From positions 1-64,000 of the forward strand of contig VXAY01004284.1 in NCBI GenBank assembly GCA_013399855.1: a stretch of 64,000 nucleotides of DNA, written 5' to 3'. This document shows, one piece after another, positions 39,073 through 52,026 of this stretch (within the stretch, counting starts at the first letter, position 1; the number at the start of each line of letters is the position of its first letter). The notes beneath the pieces are model-generated. The model searched no databases, was not told the origin of the DNA, and was given only the letters and a program-made list of their open reading frames with translations. Both the position numbers and the translations under genes were made by a program. The DNA comes from Oxyruncus cristatus. Taxonomy: Eukaryota > Chordata > Aves > Passeriformes > Cotingidae.

Positions 39073-39978
39073 TTAGCAAAACACTTATGTATCATTAAAC
39101 TGAGACAACTCCTTTTGGCACAAATGCTCTCATTTGAACATATAGCACATAAGTGCACTTATATTTCACAAAAATTTCAACCATTCAAAGAAAAAAATTT
39201 ATTTGAAAAAAGAGTATTCTCACAAAGTAAAATGTACATTTTCCTGTGAATATCGATCTTCTGTCAATTGATATCGCTTTGCCATACCTTAACCAGTAAA
39301 CTGTATCACACAACACAGTGCTGTACATGTGGCACACTATAGCTGTGAATCCAGTATAAATTGCACCATTGGGACTGACCATCAGTGCCCTTATCGACTT
39401 CTGTGGCATAAAGAAGCTCATAAAAACATAATTCCACTGTCATTATTGTGTCTGGCATGGTTTTCTCCGAAGGAATTTAGAAGGAGGACATAAACATAAA
39501 TTTCCAAAACACCAGCTTGCCTCTTCTGAAGGGAGCACGTGGAACCTGCCAACGGTCACTGCAAAATTAAAAATCAGGATTTCCCCCTGGCCCAGGGGAA
39601 CATGAGATATGAGATACAGGATGGCCTCACTGGAGCTGTCAAGTTCCTTCTGACGTTTCCAGCCTGTCTGCTGCTGCATGGAGAGGTGGTGAGAACCCAC
39701 ACTCTGCTTGTGGTTGTCTGAGGAAGACTCCTCAGCCAAACACTAAGACAGGAATGTGATGGAGAGAGAATGGATGAGTGGAAAATAAGTATTTTTGCTT
39801 ATACCATATCCGTGTACGTATTTGAAAATGCAGGTCAAATTATACAAAATATCCTCTATATCATCACACTGTACAACCCTCTAAAACAGGCGGCACAAGC
39901 TTTAGTCATTGGAACATAAGAGAGGGTACTAGACTTTGTGTAGAGTAATGTTCTTTGATGAAACGGATTTTTAAAACT
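39073..39978. other. Unassigned spacer
   Basis: No recognised feature between the LTR and the LINE. Confidence 0.55.
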
Positions 39979-40022
39979 CATCGTCATGGCTAGGTTTCAT
40001 GAACGAAGATTAGGGAAGGACT

Positions 40023-40487
40023 CTACACTCGCTTGCTACAAGCACGTTGATGTCTAAAAAGGCCAATGCGAGATAGACAAGTCCAGCTGCAAAAGGCACA
40101 GCGGAAAGTCGCCTTTGATGGTACTGGCAAGACTCACTTCTTTCTGCACTGTCTTTTCTCCTCAGAAATGATTCTCTGTGTGTTCTCAGAAGAAGCAGCA
40201 GCATTATAGATAGTGTGTCTCCATGTCTCCCAATTGGAGGCCAGAGCAGACCAATGATGATGATCAATATGGCCAAGGCTGAGATGTTGTTTCAGGGAGT
40301 CCTTGTATCTCCTCTTCGGGGCTCCTCTCTTGCGGCAGCCAGTGGCGAGTTCGCCATAGAGCACAATCCTGGGGAGGCGGCAGTCCTCCATCCTGGAGAC
40401 GTGCCCTGCCCAACGCAGCTGTGTTCTCAGCAGCATGGCCTCAATACTCGTGACCGCTGCCTGTTCAAGAACAGACACATCAGTCAC
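40023..40487 (-). pseudogene. LINE C-terminal domain with C2HC zinc finger
   Basis: Reads VTDVSVLEQAAVTSIEAM and LRWAGHVSRMEDCRLP, then basic and helical text, then an in-frame TGA at 40134-40136. The same frame continues after the stop into CAFCSWTC...IGLFRHQRAC and terminates at TAG (40023-40025). The finger has the spacing C-x2-C-x12-H-x3-C, with its first and last cysteines at 40098-40100 and 40038-40040. The TGA probably comes from CGA by CpG decay, because relatives carry a basic stretch here. The finger presumably helps bind nucleic acid during target-primed reverse transcription. Confidence 0.8.
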
Positions 40488-40491
40488 ATAG

Positions 40492-40773
40492 TCAGTCCAG
40501 CGGATGTTTAGGATTGTACGGACGCAGCACTGATGGAAGCGTTCTAAGAGTCACAAGTGATGGCAGTAGATGACCCATGATTCGGACCCATACAAAAGAG
40601 TAGACAAAACAATGGCTGTAAACACTAATCTTTGTGCTTTTCTTCAGGTGTTTATTACACCAAACTCTTTTACGGAGTTTTCCAAAAGCTCTATATGCCT
40701 TCACCAGCCTGTTGTCTATCTCTTTGTCAATTTTACCGTCTGAGGAGATGATGCTTCCCAAATAAGTAAACAT
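40492..40773 (-). pseudogene. RT thumb/connection fragment
   Basis: Begins FTYLGSIISSDGKIDKEID and continues NRLVKAYRAFGKLRKRVW to KISVY in one frame. A one-base deletion near 40618 moves the continuation (LSTLLYGSESWVIY, then LLERFHQCCVRTIL) into another frame, which also has a TGA stop at 40551-40553. Only the first half of the 93-codon ORF is therefore LINE sequence in frame. Confidence 0.85.
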
Positions 40774-40910
40774 TTAATTAAATGATAAAGGGATAAAACG
40801 ACACTGAAAGACTTGGAACAAGGCTATTGAAGCCTTCAGTAGGTCGGTCCTGAGCAGACATAACTTGCAGTGTGTAGAGCTTGTGCATGCCATAGCCACC
40901 TCTCCATCAN
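40774..40910 (-). other. Disrupted middle of the LINE
   Basis: Between DLDEE and FTYLGS an intact relative would hold roughly 100 codons including FADD. Here there are only about 137 bp of text that does not look like RT in any minus-strand frame, next to a single N at 40910. This is either an internal deletion with replacement, or a collapsed gap recorded as one N. Confidence 0.6.
40910..40910. other. Ambiguous base (N) in the LINE
   Basis: Single N where the RT reading frame is lost. Confidence 0.95.
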
Positions 40911-41096
40911 TTTTCTTCATCAAGGTCTGCCGTGGCCCTTTGGAGCATCATGCTGAAGAAGATCGTGAATAAAGTTGGTGCAAGAACGCAACCTTGTTTC
41001 ACACCCTTGGTTATTAGAAAGGGCTCAGAAAGTGCATCGCCATATCTGACTTGGCCACGCTGATCCTCATGAAGCAAAATGATCATTTTGAGGAAC
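40911..41096 (-). pseudogene. RT fragment with motif B
   Basis: Continues the palm in a new frame with FLKMIILLHEDQRGQVRYG and GVKQGCVLAPTLF, the template-gripping motif B. The frame runs to DLDEE and ends at the ambiguous base 40910. The catalytic FADD motif C that should follow within about 60 codons is not found. Confidence 0.85.
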
Positions 41097-41097
41097 C

Positions 41098-41275
41098 TGT
41101 GGGGGACATCCTAATCGTTCCAAAATCTGCCACAGACCTTTTCTGCTCACAGTATCAAAAGCTTTAGTGAAATCAACAAAAGTTACATGGAGACCTTTAC
41201 TCTGTTCCCTACACTTCTCTTGCAGCTGTCTGAGAACAAATACCATGTCTGTGGTGCTCCTGATGGCTTTCTAAA
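41098..41275 (-). pseudogene. RT fragment with motif A
   Basis: Minus-strand translation reads TTDMVFVLRQLQEKCREQ, then FVDFTKAFDTVSRKGLWQ, typical of LINE reverse transcriptase fingers and palm. The first catalytic aspartate (in FVDF) is intact at 41172-41174. An extra base near 41097, just after LGCPP, shifts the frame into the next fragment. Confidence 0.85.
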
Positions 41276-41285
41276 GATAAAGGAA

Positions 41286-44200
41286 AAAGAAGCTACATGA
41301 TACTTTAATTGTTGTGAGAGTCAGGAGTGAGGTAGGTATATTAGTAAGATATTATAACTCCTAATAATAGAATCCCTCGTCTTAGTCCTTTGTCACCAGC
41401 TGGAGTGTTCCTGTGAAAACCAATGATGTCATAGTGCTGTGAGATAACTGTGTTCACATATTTAGTAAGACAAACATAATCATGTAAACAGTACAATATC
41501 AGGAGGCAATTTTGTCATGAGTATTCATTATAACACCCAAACCTAATATTTAAAAGAAAATGCTCAGTACTGGTTTTTTTTCACCTTTATCATCAGTACT
41601 ATCAGAAGACAACAGGGAGATGTTTTCCAGCCATAACAATCCATAAAAACACAATTTAGAGTACTATTTGTGCTTGAGAAAACATGCTGAAAGTTTGCTG
41701 ACTGTCCTGTCTGGGAGTCTTCATATACTGGAATGTGCAAAGTGCAGTCATAGCTTTGACAAACTTTCATGGAACAGTCCCTTTTCAGATGCTGTTGCAG
41801 CACTGAAGCTTCACCAAGAGTTTCTAAGACATCAAAGAATGTTCTGGAATACAACTAAAGATACCATCAGTCTGTCTTTAAAGAAGAGAGAAGCAAAGTG
41901 TCTGCTCGGTGCAGAGGATCACACTATTATTTTCCCCTTCAAATTATATAAAGAGTAATTATATTTCTGTAATGACAAGATATAGTTTGTACCCAGGAAA
42001 TGGGAGATGAAAATGATGTTTAACGAAGTCTAAATCCATGTTTTAAAACTACACCTGTTATAAATCAGGACATCAAAAAGTGACAAGTTTCTTGTTTAGA
42101 ATAAACCTACGTACACATTAATATCCCTCCTGTAGTCATGCCATGCTCTACTATCATCATTAGCAGCAGCTTTTGACTGATTTTTTGTCCTACTGTGAAT
42201 CTGAGTCCATTCTCAGTAAGTCTCCTTACAGAAAGCATGTTCACATTCAAATAATGCCTCAGGGAGAGACAAGGCACTTATACTAAAAGCTGCTTATGGT
42301 CTCAGGGTACCATCTGGAGTACATGTGACATTGCAGAATGAGATGTCAAATGCATTTTCTTTCATAGCTTGAATGAAGTGCCTGCACTAAGTCAATAGCA
42401 AAGAATTTGTCTTCCAACTCACGAACTCATCAATATGATAGGTTGCATGCTGAGGATGCAAAAAGCCAAATTCATTGATTCTATCTTGCCAACCTTTACA
42501 TTGCCTGTTCCAAATCTGAAATTGTAAGGTTGCTTACAACTGTAAGAAAATTATTCTCCTTTACATAAAGCAGAGGTAGATTGTCATCATATCTAAATGA
42601 TACCACTCATTTTCTTCGTGTTAGTGGAAGTTTATCAACACGCAAACCAATTCTGTTCAGATTTGATCTAAATAGTCACTTTGACTTGGAAGTATTTTTT
42701 TCTTTCAGATTGTTATAGGATTGGGATCACAGCAGACAGCCTGAGACTCTGGAACTAGGGACATCAAATCCAGAGGCAAAACGCTAGCATAGTCAATACG
42801 AAAACAAACATAATATGAGTTTAGTCTCTGGCATATTGTTATTTCATTCGACTTGGCAAGTGTCTTCCAATCACCGGGAGTATTTGTCAGATTCTGCAGA
42901 GTTGTTATTAATGTCTTTATTGTTTGCTTAATTGAAGTTAGACTCTGTCATTAGCAGCTCCATCTTGTGTTATTCAGACCTTTTAAATGAATTTGTCTTT
43001 GGTGTGAATAATAACATTCCTGCTCTTCAAGGTAGACTGAATAACAGTCAAATCAACCTTTTAAAACTGTATAATGGTTTAAAGAACCAACTCTTCCCTT
43101 CTCAGCATCAACTTATTCCCACTTCTGAGAAACTACCATTTTCTAGACTGACTTATAAACTTCCTAGTACCTCATAAAGTTCCTAGTATTGAGAGCAGAT
43201 AAACATGGTGCTTGTGTAAATCTGATGAAATAAAATTGGGGGATGGAAGAGTCTGCTAAACCCACAAACCACAGAAAACACTTTATGTTTATACTTGGGC
43301 TGCTAATATTGTTTTTAAACTCATGTCCAGTAGAAATATTCATCAGCTACCCACAGGCTTTTCTTCCAGAATGTGCATGTCTAGGTACAACACCCAAACC
43401 ACTGCAACACAGGCAACAACAATTATTCAGCAGTCCATTTCTCACTTAAACAAATCAAACAAGCAGTTGAGAGTAGTTCTTAATGATCATCATCAGCATG
43501 TTCATCATCATCACATCAATTCTCTCTCTTGATTATAGAGATGGTAGTTCTTTTCAACACAATAGTCACGCATCTAAAGCACTGATATGCTTTATTTCGT
43601 GTTCCCAACCCTAAGTACTTTCATTTTTTATACAATAAGAAATTCTGAGCATGTTCAAAAAACATCCGTAATTTCTTCTTTCTTATGTTTAGCAAACAGT
43701 AAATTCTCTTCACCCTTACTCTCTTTAAACCTATATTACTGTTTCTTTTTACTTACACCTGCAATGTTTCTTCTAAAACAGAGTACTGATAATCCGAGAT
43801 CTTATGATTTATTGGTTTAAAACTATATATTTTTCTAACTTCCACGTTATTTATTAATAATTTAATTATCAATTATTGTTAATTTAATTATTATTTAATA
43901 CTAACCTGTTATTTAATAATGGTTTAATCTGCAAGCTTTCCAGCTCTTCCTGGTTTTCAAATTAGCTATACCTCTTTTTCTTGTTCTTCTAAGTTAGGAC
44001 ATATTTAAAAATCCAGTTCACCTACTCAGCCGTTTTAAAATTCATCACTGATTTACCCATTCTATCTCATTTTTATTAGTCGATCTATTTATCTAATGTT
44101 TGCACTGATCCATTTGAAAACTCTTCATAATTCCCATAGAGTGTGGCATTATTCTGACAATTGACTTTAGAAGTGGAATATGGGCTTTATGTGCATGTTC

Positions 44201-47200
44201 ACTAATCTATACCAAACCTTAAACACAAAATCTGCCCAGGCTTATAGATGAAAATTACCACTGCTCTGCTGCAGACTACTGAGTTTTCAACACAAATTCC
44301 ACATTTTTATTTGCCATCCAGGCAAATGAAACATCAATGCTCAGCTTACACTGATTTCCACATACTCATGCAATATCACCAACGCAAATTTTCCTCATAT
44401 TGAGTTGGAAAAGGAATCCCACGGACTGAGGTATATGACAGTGTAAGTCTGGTTTACAACATCTTCATTTCTGGAGAGAGTGGAGGAGAAGAGGAGAATC
44501 AATTTTGACTTTCAGATGCTATATTGGCTTCTGCAGGTTAGAAAATGATTGTTCCACTTGCATGAAAAACAAGTAAACTAGGAGTTAGTGAAACACAATT
44601 TAAAAAATTTCTCTTTAAAGCCCTTTTTTTCTACATTGTTTGCAGACATTCTACACATGCAGAGTTTAATTTGCTTGTCTTTTTATATTTTGTCAACCTT
44701 ATGTTCACTTTTTGTACCTTATTTAAAGACTGATTTTGATCCCCTACCATTTTGTTAATGTTTAAGCACACTTAATCTAGCTGACCCAAACATCAAAAAT
44801 CCTGACAGCTTTTCGAAAGAAATGTATTCACTGAACTCACATGCTCCAAAGACTTGCATGGTGTTCCTTAATGACAGACATTAAACCCCAGATTTTGCAC
44901 TTAGTTGGAATCTTTGGGGAACCATTTCTGATTTCCCTTATGCCCTTATAATTTCAATGAGGTTAAATTTATCCTAATATAAGAGAAAGAGTAACCCTTG
45001 TCCTAACCTTCTAAAAACCCAATTTAGCCATATAGATAATATCTGAAACAGAGATATTTTTTTGGTCATGCACCATCCTCTTCTTTTTGAATTAGGACTC
45101 AAGTATTATGTACTCTATTTAAATCATAAAGAAAAAACTTGATACATTATTAAAAACGTATTAATGGCAACAAATTTTCTTAATGTTTGCACTGAAAACT
45201 TAAATGCCAATATCTTACCTGATATTACTTACCAGTTAGAGATAAAGTTTTAATTTGCTTTAGAGTCTGAACTGCAATCCCAGCAGCTTTGGCAATAAAA
45301 AAAGTGTCATTAAGCAGCCTCACTTGCAGACCAAAAATAGATCTTTGGAGTAGTCTTATGTGGCCTAGTTCTCAAGAGGGTTTTTTTTCCCCCGCATAGT
45401 GGTTTTAAAATAATATAAATTCAGGGGGAATGAGAAGTTCTGAAATAAGTCTATTACTCTGTTACTGAAACATAGTTGAACATGATCTCATAGGTTATCA
45501 AAGAGTTTTATGAAATGCAACAGGTCATAATTCCAACACCAGGAAAAAATGGATGCCTAATAATTCATAGAGAAAATGTACTTTGTCTCAGTGACTTAAC
45601 AGATCCCAACTTTAACATACAACATAACTAATTGGTTTTGAAGATGCTGTTGATAAATAAACACCTCAACAATATAGAAGTGTTCAGTAACATGAGACTT
45701 AGGGGTTTGGAAGAATAGACAAGTTGGTGGCTCAGAGTGCTGCTTTACTCCTGTGCTGCTTTACTCCTGTTTGGGGATACTTCAGCTGGTGCAATAGGGT
45801 GAAAATGAGTTGCTGTGATTGCAGCACTAATGGAATTGTGCCAGACCTATCCTTTCATTCTGCAGCATTTTGTGGGAAAATGGTGAACTTTGAGCAAGAT
45901 TGCGCAATACACTCTGTCTCCATATATCTGTATTTGCTTAAAAAACAAAGGCAGGTTTTACGTCAGAAGTTTTGCATATTTTGATGTTTGAGTAATTTCT
46001 ATTCAGAAACTGTTTGCTGGACATGTCTTGATGAACACTCAGAAGAAACTCTTATTTCTCAGAAAAAAATCCCAGATGCAGAATAATTTAGAATGTTCAA
46101 ATACAGAAGAAACTCCACCTGAACACTCAAAAAAAGTTTGAAGAGTATTTGTCTCCAGCATGGATTAAAAATAAAAATAGAAAGAGGAAGCAATTTCAAA
46201 ACAAAATAACTTCTTTCTCACACAACTAAAATGTTCTTCATGTGGTAGCATCAGATGAACTTCTGAGAGGAAAGAAACAAAGTGAAACAATATGATGTGT
46301 ATTTTTTAAACAGGACAAACATTTTGAATTAGACCTCCCTTTCTACATGCTCAGAGAGACAGAATTGTTGGATAATTTGGCTGAGAAAGGAAATTGCAGT
46401 CCTGCTGTTATTTCACAATTCATGCATTTCATTCTGGGATTCCACTGTGGATACAAGTAATGCCATTGAACTTCTGACAAAAGGAAGATATGAATTAAAA
46501 ATAAATATACAAATTAAAATGGGCATCTCTGTTTTCAGTTTTCAGGAATAGGAACAACTACCCACAACACTTTCATGAGAAGTGATCAGAGCTTCATTGT
46601 CTCCCAAGATTTCCTCTGTGGCTCATCACATGAGATGAAAAAGGATCCAGAATCCAGAAGAGTTTAGTAAGAAACACAGAGAATTCATAGTGTTTCTCTG
46701 CATATGTTTTAGCCTGGAAAATAAGGAGGCAAAAAAAAGTCCTATATTTATTTAAAGCAAAATCTTCCCATTATCATTATAAAGATTACTTGACATGTAC
46801 TGTGACTGACTGACATGTTTCACATTTCTTTGCCTGTGAACAATATCCTTCACATGTAGATTTACTGTCCATAGCAAATGAATTAACACATTTTTCTCCC
46901 CTCTTTTTTTCCACACCGTGTTGTGAATATTTGTGTTCAGGAATGATCTTGAAAAGGAGGGGCTCTTACATAAAAGCTAGTAGCAATAATAGCAGTAAAG
47001 CTGTTGTGTTGCAAAGAACAGAGTTCAGATAGTTTGACCTAAAACAACATTGGTACTCCTGATAAACACTTGAGAAGAGCTTTGGTCCGAGAAACTTTTT
47101 TTAAAAAATTGAAAACTCAAGAAAACCTGAGATTATGTATGTAAATAGTTTGAAGAAATTAGCACAGCCATCATGAACTTCTACAAGTGTTTGTTTTTCA

Positions 47201-50200
47201 GAAACACTCATTCAATAACATTTCAATTGCATGAGTATCAGCAAAAGGTGGACTTCATACCTGTGTGCATGCATATTTGAAGAAAACGAATGGCAGATCC
47301 ATAGCTGTGTATTGATTCATGAAAAGTCCATGCACTGATCTAATCAGATAGTTTACACAGTGCCATGAGACAAATCTGCCCAATCACAAAGAACCTAAAC
47401 ATTAAACCATGAGAATAAAAAAAGATGCATATTTGAATACTTCAAGGAGAGAAGGCAATAAACTTTGCTGAAATACTAGTGAAGATGTCACACCACATCA
47501 AGTTGAAAAATACAAAAGAAGAATATTACACAAGAAGCAAAAAGAGCTAATTTCATAGAATAAAATATAAATTGTGAATTATTCACTCAGTATTAATATT
47601 TGGTTTATAATTGATACCAAATAATGCAGTTCTACAACCATGGAGAAATTAGTGAAATGCTTGATTTACATTTTTAAGTATATCTTAACTCTCAGTTTTA
47701 GAAGGGTGTCAGTAGTCTGATAGATTTAAATTATCTTCATGTTCCAGAAAATTTCTCATAAGACTGCATCAGGAAAATTCTTCTCCTGCAATTGTGAGGC
47801 TTCCTCCAGAGAGTAGGATGAGTTAATTTCCCTTGGACAATCTGTCGTAACAGATTCAGAAAGGAATGGTACCTTATTTTCTGATCTTCCTCTCCTTATC
47901 TTCTGCTTTTCCTTTCTTATATTATATTATTCAGTTGGGTGGGGTTTTTTCTGTTTCAATTTTTTTTTCAGCATGTATTTGTGTAAGCATCACTTACATA
48001 ATTGATGCTATATTTCTCATTATTTACTCTACTCTCTGGTAGCAAGTGTTTGCATTTTGCACAGAAACTGCTCAGTTTTCAATTTAAATGCCAAACTTTT
48101 ATGGTAGGGTGCTTTGTTTTGTTTTTATTTTAATTTTCCTCAGAAACTGGTAAAACTCACCATGCACTCTGAATGGGAGACAGCCAATTAAAATCCACAG
48201 GCAATGATTTTGATTTTCGGTATTGGCAGCTTTGGGGTTGTCTCTGCAATGATTAAACACAGTAATTATCTAAAGACTGTAAAAGGGACAGTGATAACTC
48301 TTTTCTCATTTTCTCACATACATTCTGTGTGCTTTTGACATGAAAGGGTAGGGACCCATTTTGTGAAAATATCATAATGTGTTTGAGACGTAACATGGTG
48401 AGGGAAGAATGAGCAAAGGGAAGTATACAGCAATAAAACCTTTCCTTCTGAGATTCCACTTCAGTGCTTTGGTGGCGGAGATTACCGTTTCTTTTATCCA
48501 TATAAATAAAACCTTTAAAATTAGCCAAGCCTATAGCAGAGGAAGAATCTTTAGATTCTTAATGCAAATGACTGGGAGCAAAATATTGTATTTCTCTGTC
48601 TGCTACAAAATACTCCATTTCCTTGGAGAGATCATTTCAATAGTCTGTCTCTAGTTTTCCTTGGAGGCATGACAAATAATACCTTCCCGATGTGAGTAAT
48701 ATCAGGTTCAATTGTTTACTGTTCATGATGTGTTCAGATAAGACAATGATCAACCACACACAGACTCTTTTTATTGGGTCAAGTTATCACTGACTTTGAT
48801 TGAATTTTGTTGAGATAAAGGTGGAAAATGAAAAAAAAAAAAGTGACTTACTATAAATAACTATTCATGTAAACCTTTTATTCAGATTTATTTAATGTAG
48901 AGTCCTCACATCTATGTGATGTGATCTCAGTAATGTGGGCTGGGTTTCCTTCTCTTCTTTTCTTTACTCCTCCTCCTTTCTTCCATGCACAATGCCCAGA
49001 TTAATGGAGCCCTGACTTATCCAGAGGTTATTATAATGCACTGAAGTAATGAATAATCACTTATGAGTAAAAAAAAGGACCAGGAATATCTGAGGGATGA
49101 TGCTTGAAGTGGTCTAAATCATACACTTGGATTATTTAAAGGTAGTTTTATAATATTTAAAAACCCTTTTGAATTGGAAGACATTAATTTTGTACTGAAG
49201 CTCACAGCTAATGCTACTCTGCCTCAGTTTCATATATCAGATCAGGATGTCAGGTAAAAATACATTTAGAGGGGAAGTCTGTGTGCAGCTAAGAGATGTT
49301 GGCCCTCATAAAGGAATAGGGAATTTTTTTAAGAAACAAATGCTACTAAATGTACTAGGTCAAGAGTAAAACAATTGCCCCCTTTCCCCAGCATAAGCCT
49401 GAACTTGCTTAGGTTGATCAAGATTTGACAGGATGTATGTTAGAGATAAGCATTTATTCGAGGCGTTCCCTCCCATCATCCCATCCCTTTTCCCTCTGCT
49501 CAAAATGATCCTCCAAAGTGCATGAAAAGCTCTCTTGTGTTTGTCACAGAATCAAACCCACTGTATTTTAGGGTCCTCTTCCTAAGCAGAGCAATTATTT
49601 CTGATGGCAGCATGAGCAAAAGTAGATCACCTCCTCAAGGTGCAAGCTTTAACTTCCCAGCAGCATCCCATGAACCATGCAGGTGAGACACAGACATCGG
49701 GAATAACAACACTGTGGCTGCTGGTGGTTTGCTAGAGGTAGAGCTGCTCAACAGCAAGACATGCTTCAAGAAAATTCTTTCTTTAATAGCAGGTTAAAGT
49801 GCTGCCTGAAGGACAATGGGGCATCAGTCATTTACAGTATGGTACATCCTTGCTGCACTTACAGCAATCACTGCGGGGTTTGATCCAATTTTAATATTTT
49901 TCATGAAAAAAACCTTGCTCACTGAAGATATTGAAGTGAGCAAAGAGAGGTGTTTAGGACTCCAGAGTGTTATAGCTTAGGACAAATTTCACTGATGATT
50001 TCACTTTTGCTCTGCCTAGATATCAATGGCAATGGCCGTACACCAACTTTTTTCTTTTTTTTGTGTAATCTGAAACTGTCTCAAAAGTAATATCCCATAT
50101 AAACATCTTTGGTGAATATAGTGCTCTCAAGATAAGGTGTATTCCTCTGTTTGCCAGAAGAAAGATCACATAACAGAGTCTCTCCTTACTCCTTTCATCA

Positions 50201-51790
50201 GTTGTTCTTCCCTTTTGATTTCTCCTCTCTTCTCCCAAATCAAATCACCTCTCATCCTTACTTCTCTTTTGGCTACCCCATTTCCCTACTCCTCTTTATC
50301 ATCACATTTTTCAGTCAAGCTATTTAATCCCTGAAAAATAGAAAAGGGTAGGATGGAGCCTTAGAGTTTTCTCTTCAAAGACTTCTGGAACAAAACCTGT
50401 ACTCATTTGAAAAAATAAAAATAATAATAAAAATCAAATAAAACGTTCCATAGGAACTCTTCAATATTGTAAAATAAGTGGCACAAACCAATTAGTGAAA
50501 CTCCTAAATCACAGATCACAGTGACAGAAATATTCAAAATGGTTTTTTTTTCCTGGATTTTCTAGCAGCATTTGCCAGTCCTTTGAAATGCATGATGAAT
50601 ATTATGGAATATCCTGGAAAACATGTTAAGGAAAACATTTTAAAAAAAGAGGTCCTCAACTTGAATGCACACACAATGCATAGTGGGTTTTAAAAGAGGT
50701 GTTGTAGCACCTTGTGCTAAGAGGGTATATAAGTATGTAGGGCCAAGGCCCCATCCACAGCTTATGTAAAGAGAGAGTGTCTCACTGAAAAACAGTCCTG
50801 CTCCCAGAGAAGCTGACAGGAACAAAAAGCCTAAATTTTGTGTTATCAATAATGGCAACATTATTATAACACCACAGGACTGCCGGAGATGTTGTACCTT
50901 ACACAGGACAAATATTTCCCATGCATCATAAACCTACAGAAATGTGCCTAATAAGGGAAGCTGTGTGCATTTTGCTCTTATCCTTCTAATTCTTTCAGGT
51001 GTATTAGGAAATGCCCCAAATGTCATCTTGGGGACCTACAGATGCCTCTAGTCTTCTCCTCCAGCTGCTGGGGACAAGACTTACCCCTCATTTCTGATCA
51101 TCATTACCTGTCTCAGGGGATCACATTTAGTCTCAAAGACACTCATTTGACCTCTAGTAAAATGATCAACCAGATTTTGGGGGACACCAGAAAAACTCCT
51201 CTGCTGCAAAACTGAGGATTGAGATATATTACCTAGTGGTCCACCCTTGAAATAACCCTGATTTGACAAGAGCAAGGACCAAACCCCAAGGAAAAATATC
51301 TTGCAATATAAGCATAACTTCCCAAATGACATCCAGAAATTTATTATGTATGCAGAGATAATTTAGATAATTTTGAAGTTGCTTGGGATTATCAGGGGTT
51401 TTCCCCCCCCTTTTTTTTTAATCACAGAGAGTATTTATGAGCAGTTATTTCCATCTCATTATCACTTCTGATGCTTCAATTTCCACCAGATACACAAAAC
51501 ACAGAATAATACAAGCCAGTGTAATATCATGAACTCCAAATAGCAGCAATAAAATATGAAAATGTTAAAAGACGATACTCTCAATTTCCTTTTGGTTTTA
51601 CCACCTATAATATGAAATTAAGAGGATGAGGGCATTAGTGCAATACAATGGAGATCTCACGATTATAATACCAGACTGTTACATTGCAATAATAGCTAAC
51701 ACTGCTATAATCCAACTAGTAGAGTGTCTATATAATACGATGCAGTAGTATAGTAAGGTACAGTAAGAAAAAAAGCTAAACAGAATTCAG
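41286..51790. other. Unassigned AT-rich DNA
   Basis: About 10.5 kb with no recognised gene or transposon. Minor items are an A/T-only patch at 43845-43920, a CATCAT-rich stretch at 43487-43520, a 16-bp tandem duplication at 45737-45768, and a C-then-T run near 51404-51420. ORFs reach at most 96 codons and lack known domains. Confidence 0.55.
45737..45768 (+). repeat. 16-bp tandem duplication
   Basis: GTGCTGCTTTACTCCT occurs twice head to tail at 45737-45752 and 45753-45768 with no mismatch. Confidence 0.9.
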
Positions 51791-52026
51791 GCTGGTGGGT
51801 TTGGGTGTTTTGTTTTGTTTACTTTTTCTCTTTTTTTCTTTTTTTTTCTTTTTGTTTGTTTGTTTTTCCATTGTTTTTTTGTTTGTTCGTTTGCTTGCTT
51901 GTTTTTGTGGAGGTTTTGGGCTTTGTTGTTGTTTTTATTTGGGGATTTTGGAGGGGTTGTTGGTTGCTTTTTTGTTGTTTTTTGCGGGTTTGGTTTGGTT
52001 TGGTTTTGGTGGTTTTTTTTTTTTTT
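51791..52026 (+). repeat. T/G-rich tract (GTTTT)n
   Basis: About 235 bp of T and G with very few A or C, ending in a run of 14 T. It opens three overlapping phenylalanine-rich ORFs in all three plus-strand frames, a hallmark of composition rather than coding. Confidence 0.9.

Larger units (their letters stand above)
39979..41285 (-). mobile_element. 5'-truncated non-LTR retrotransposon (LINE)
   Basis: The minus strand encodes, in order, reverse-transcriptase motif A (about 41154-41177), motif B (about 40968-41006), the RT thumb/connection region (FTYLGSIISSDGK, from 40773), an LRWAGHVSRMED block (about 40380-40420) and a C-terminal zinc finger. The 3' end is close to a TGACGATGA tail (about 39979-39988), like the short repeated tails of RTE-type LINEs. 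The 5' end stops just before motif A, so the endonuclease and the RT N-terminus are missing, as expected of incomplete reverse transcription. The architecture resembles endonuclease/RT elements often annotated in vertebrates as jockey-like; I lean to the RTE group but cannot fix the clade. It is broken by at least two frameshifts, two stops and one deletion, so it is inactive. Confidence 0.85.

Noticed and set aside
40010..40276. 88-codon minus-strand ORF
   Set aside because: Out-of-frame shadow of the LINE C-terminal domain and zinc finger.
50692..50712. TAGCAC...GTGCTA hairpin next to a TATATAA-like text as a small RNA gene
   Set aside because: A 6-bp stem with a 3-nt loop is expected by chance in 64 kb, and nothing else supports a transcript.
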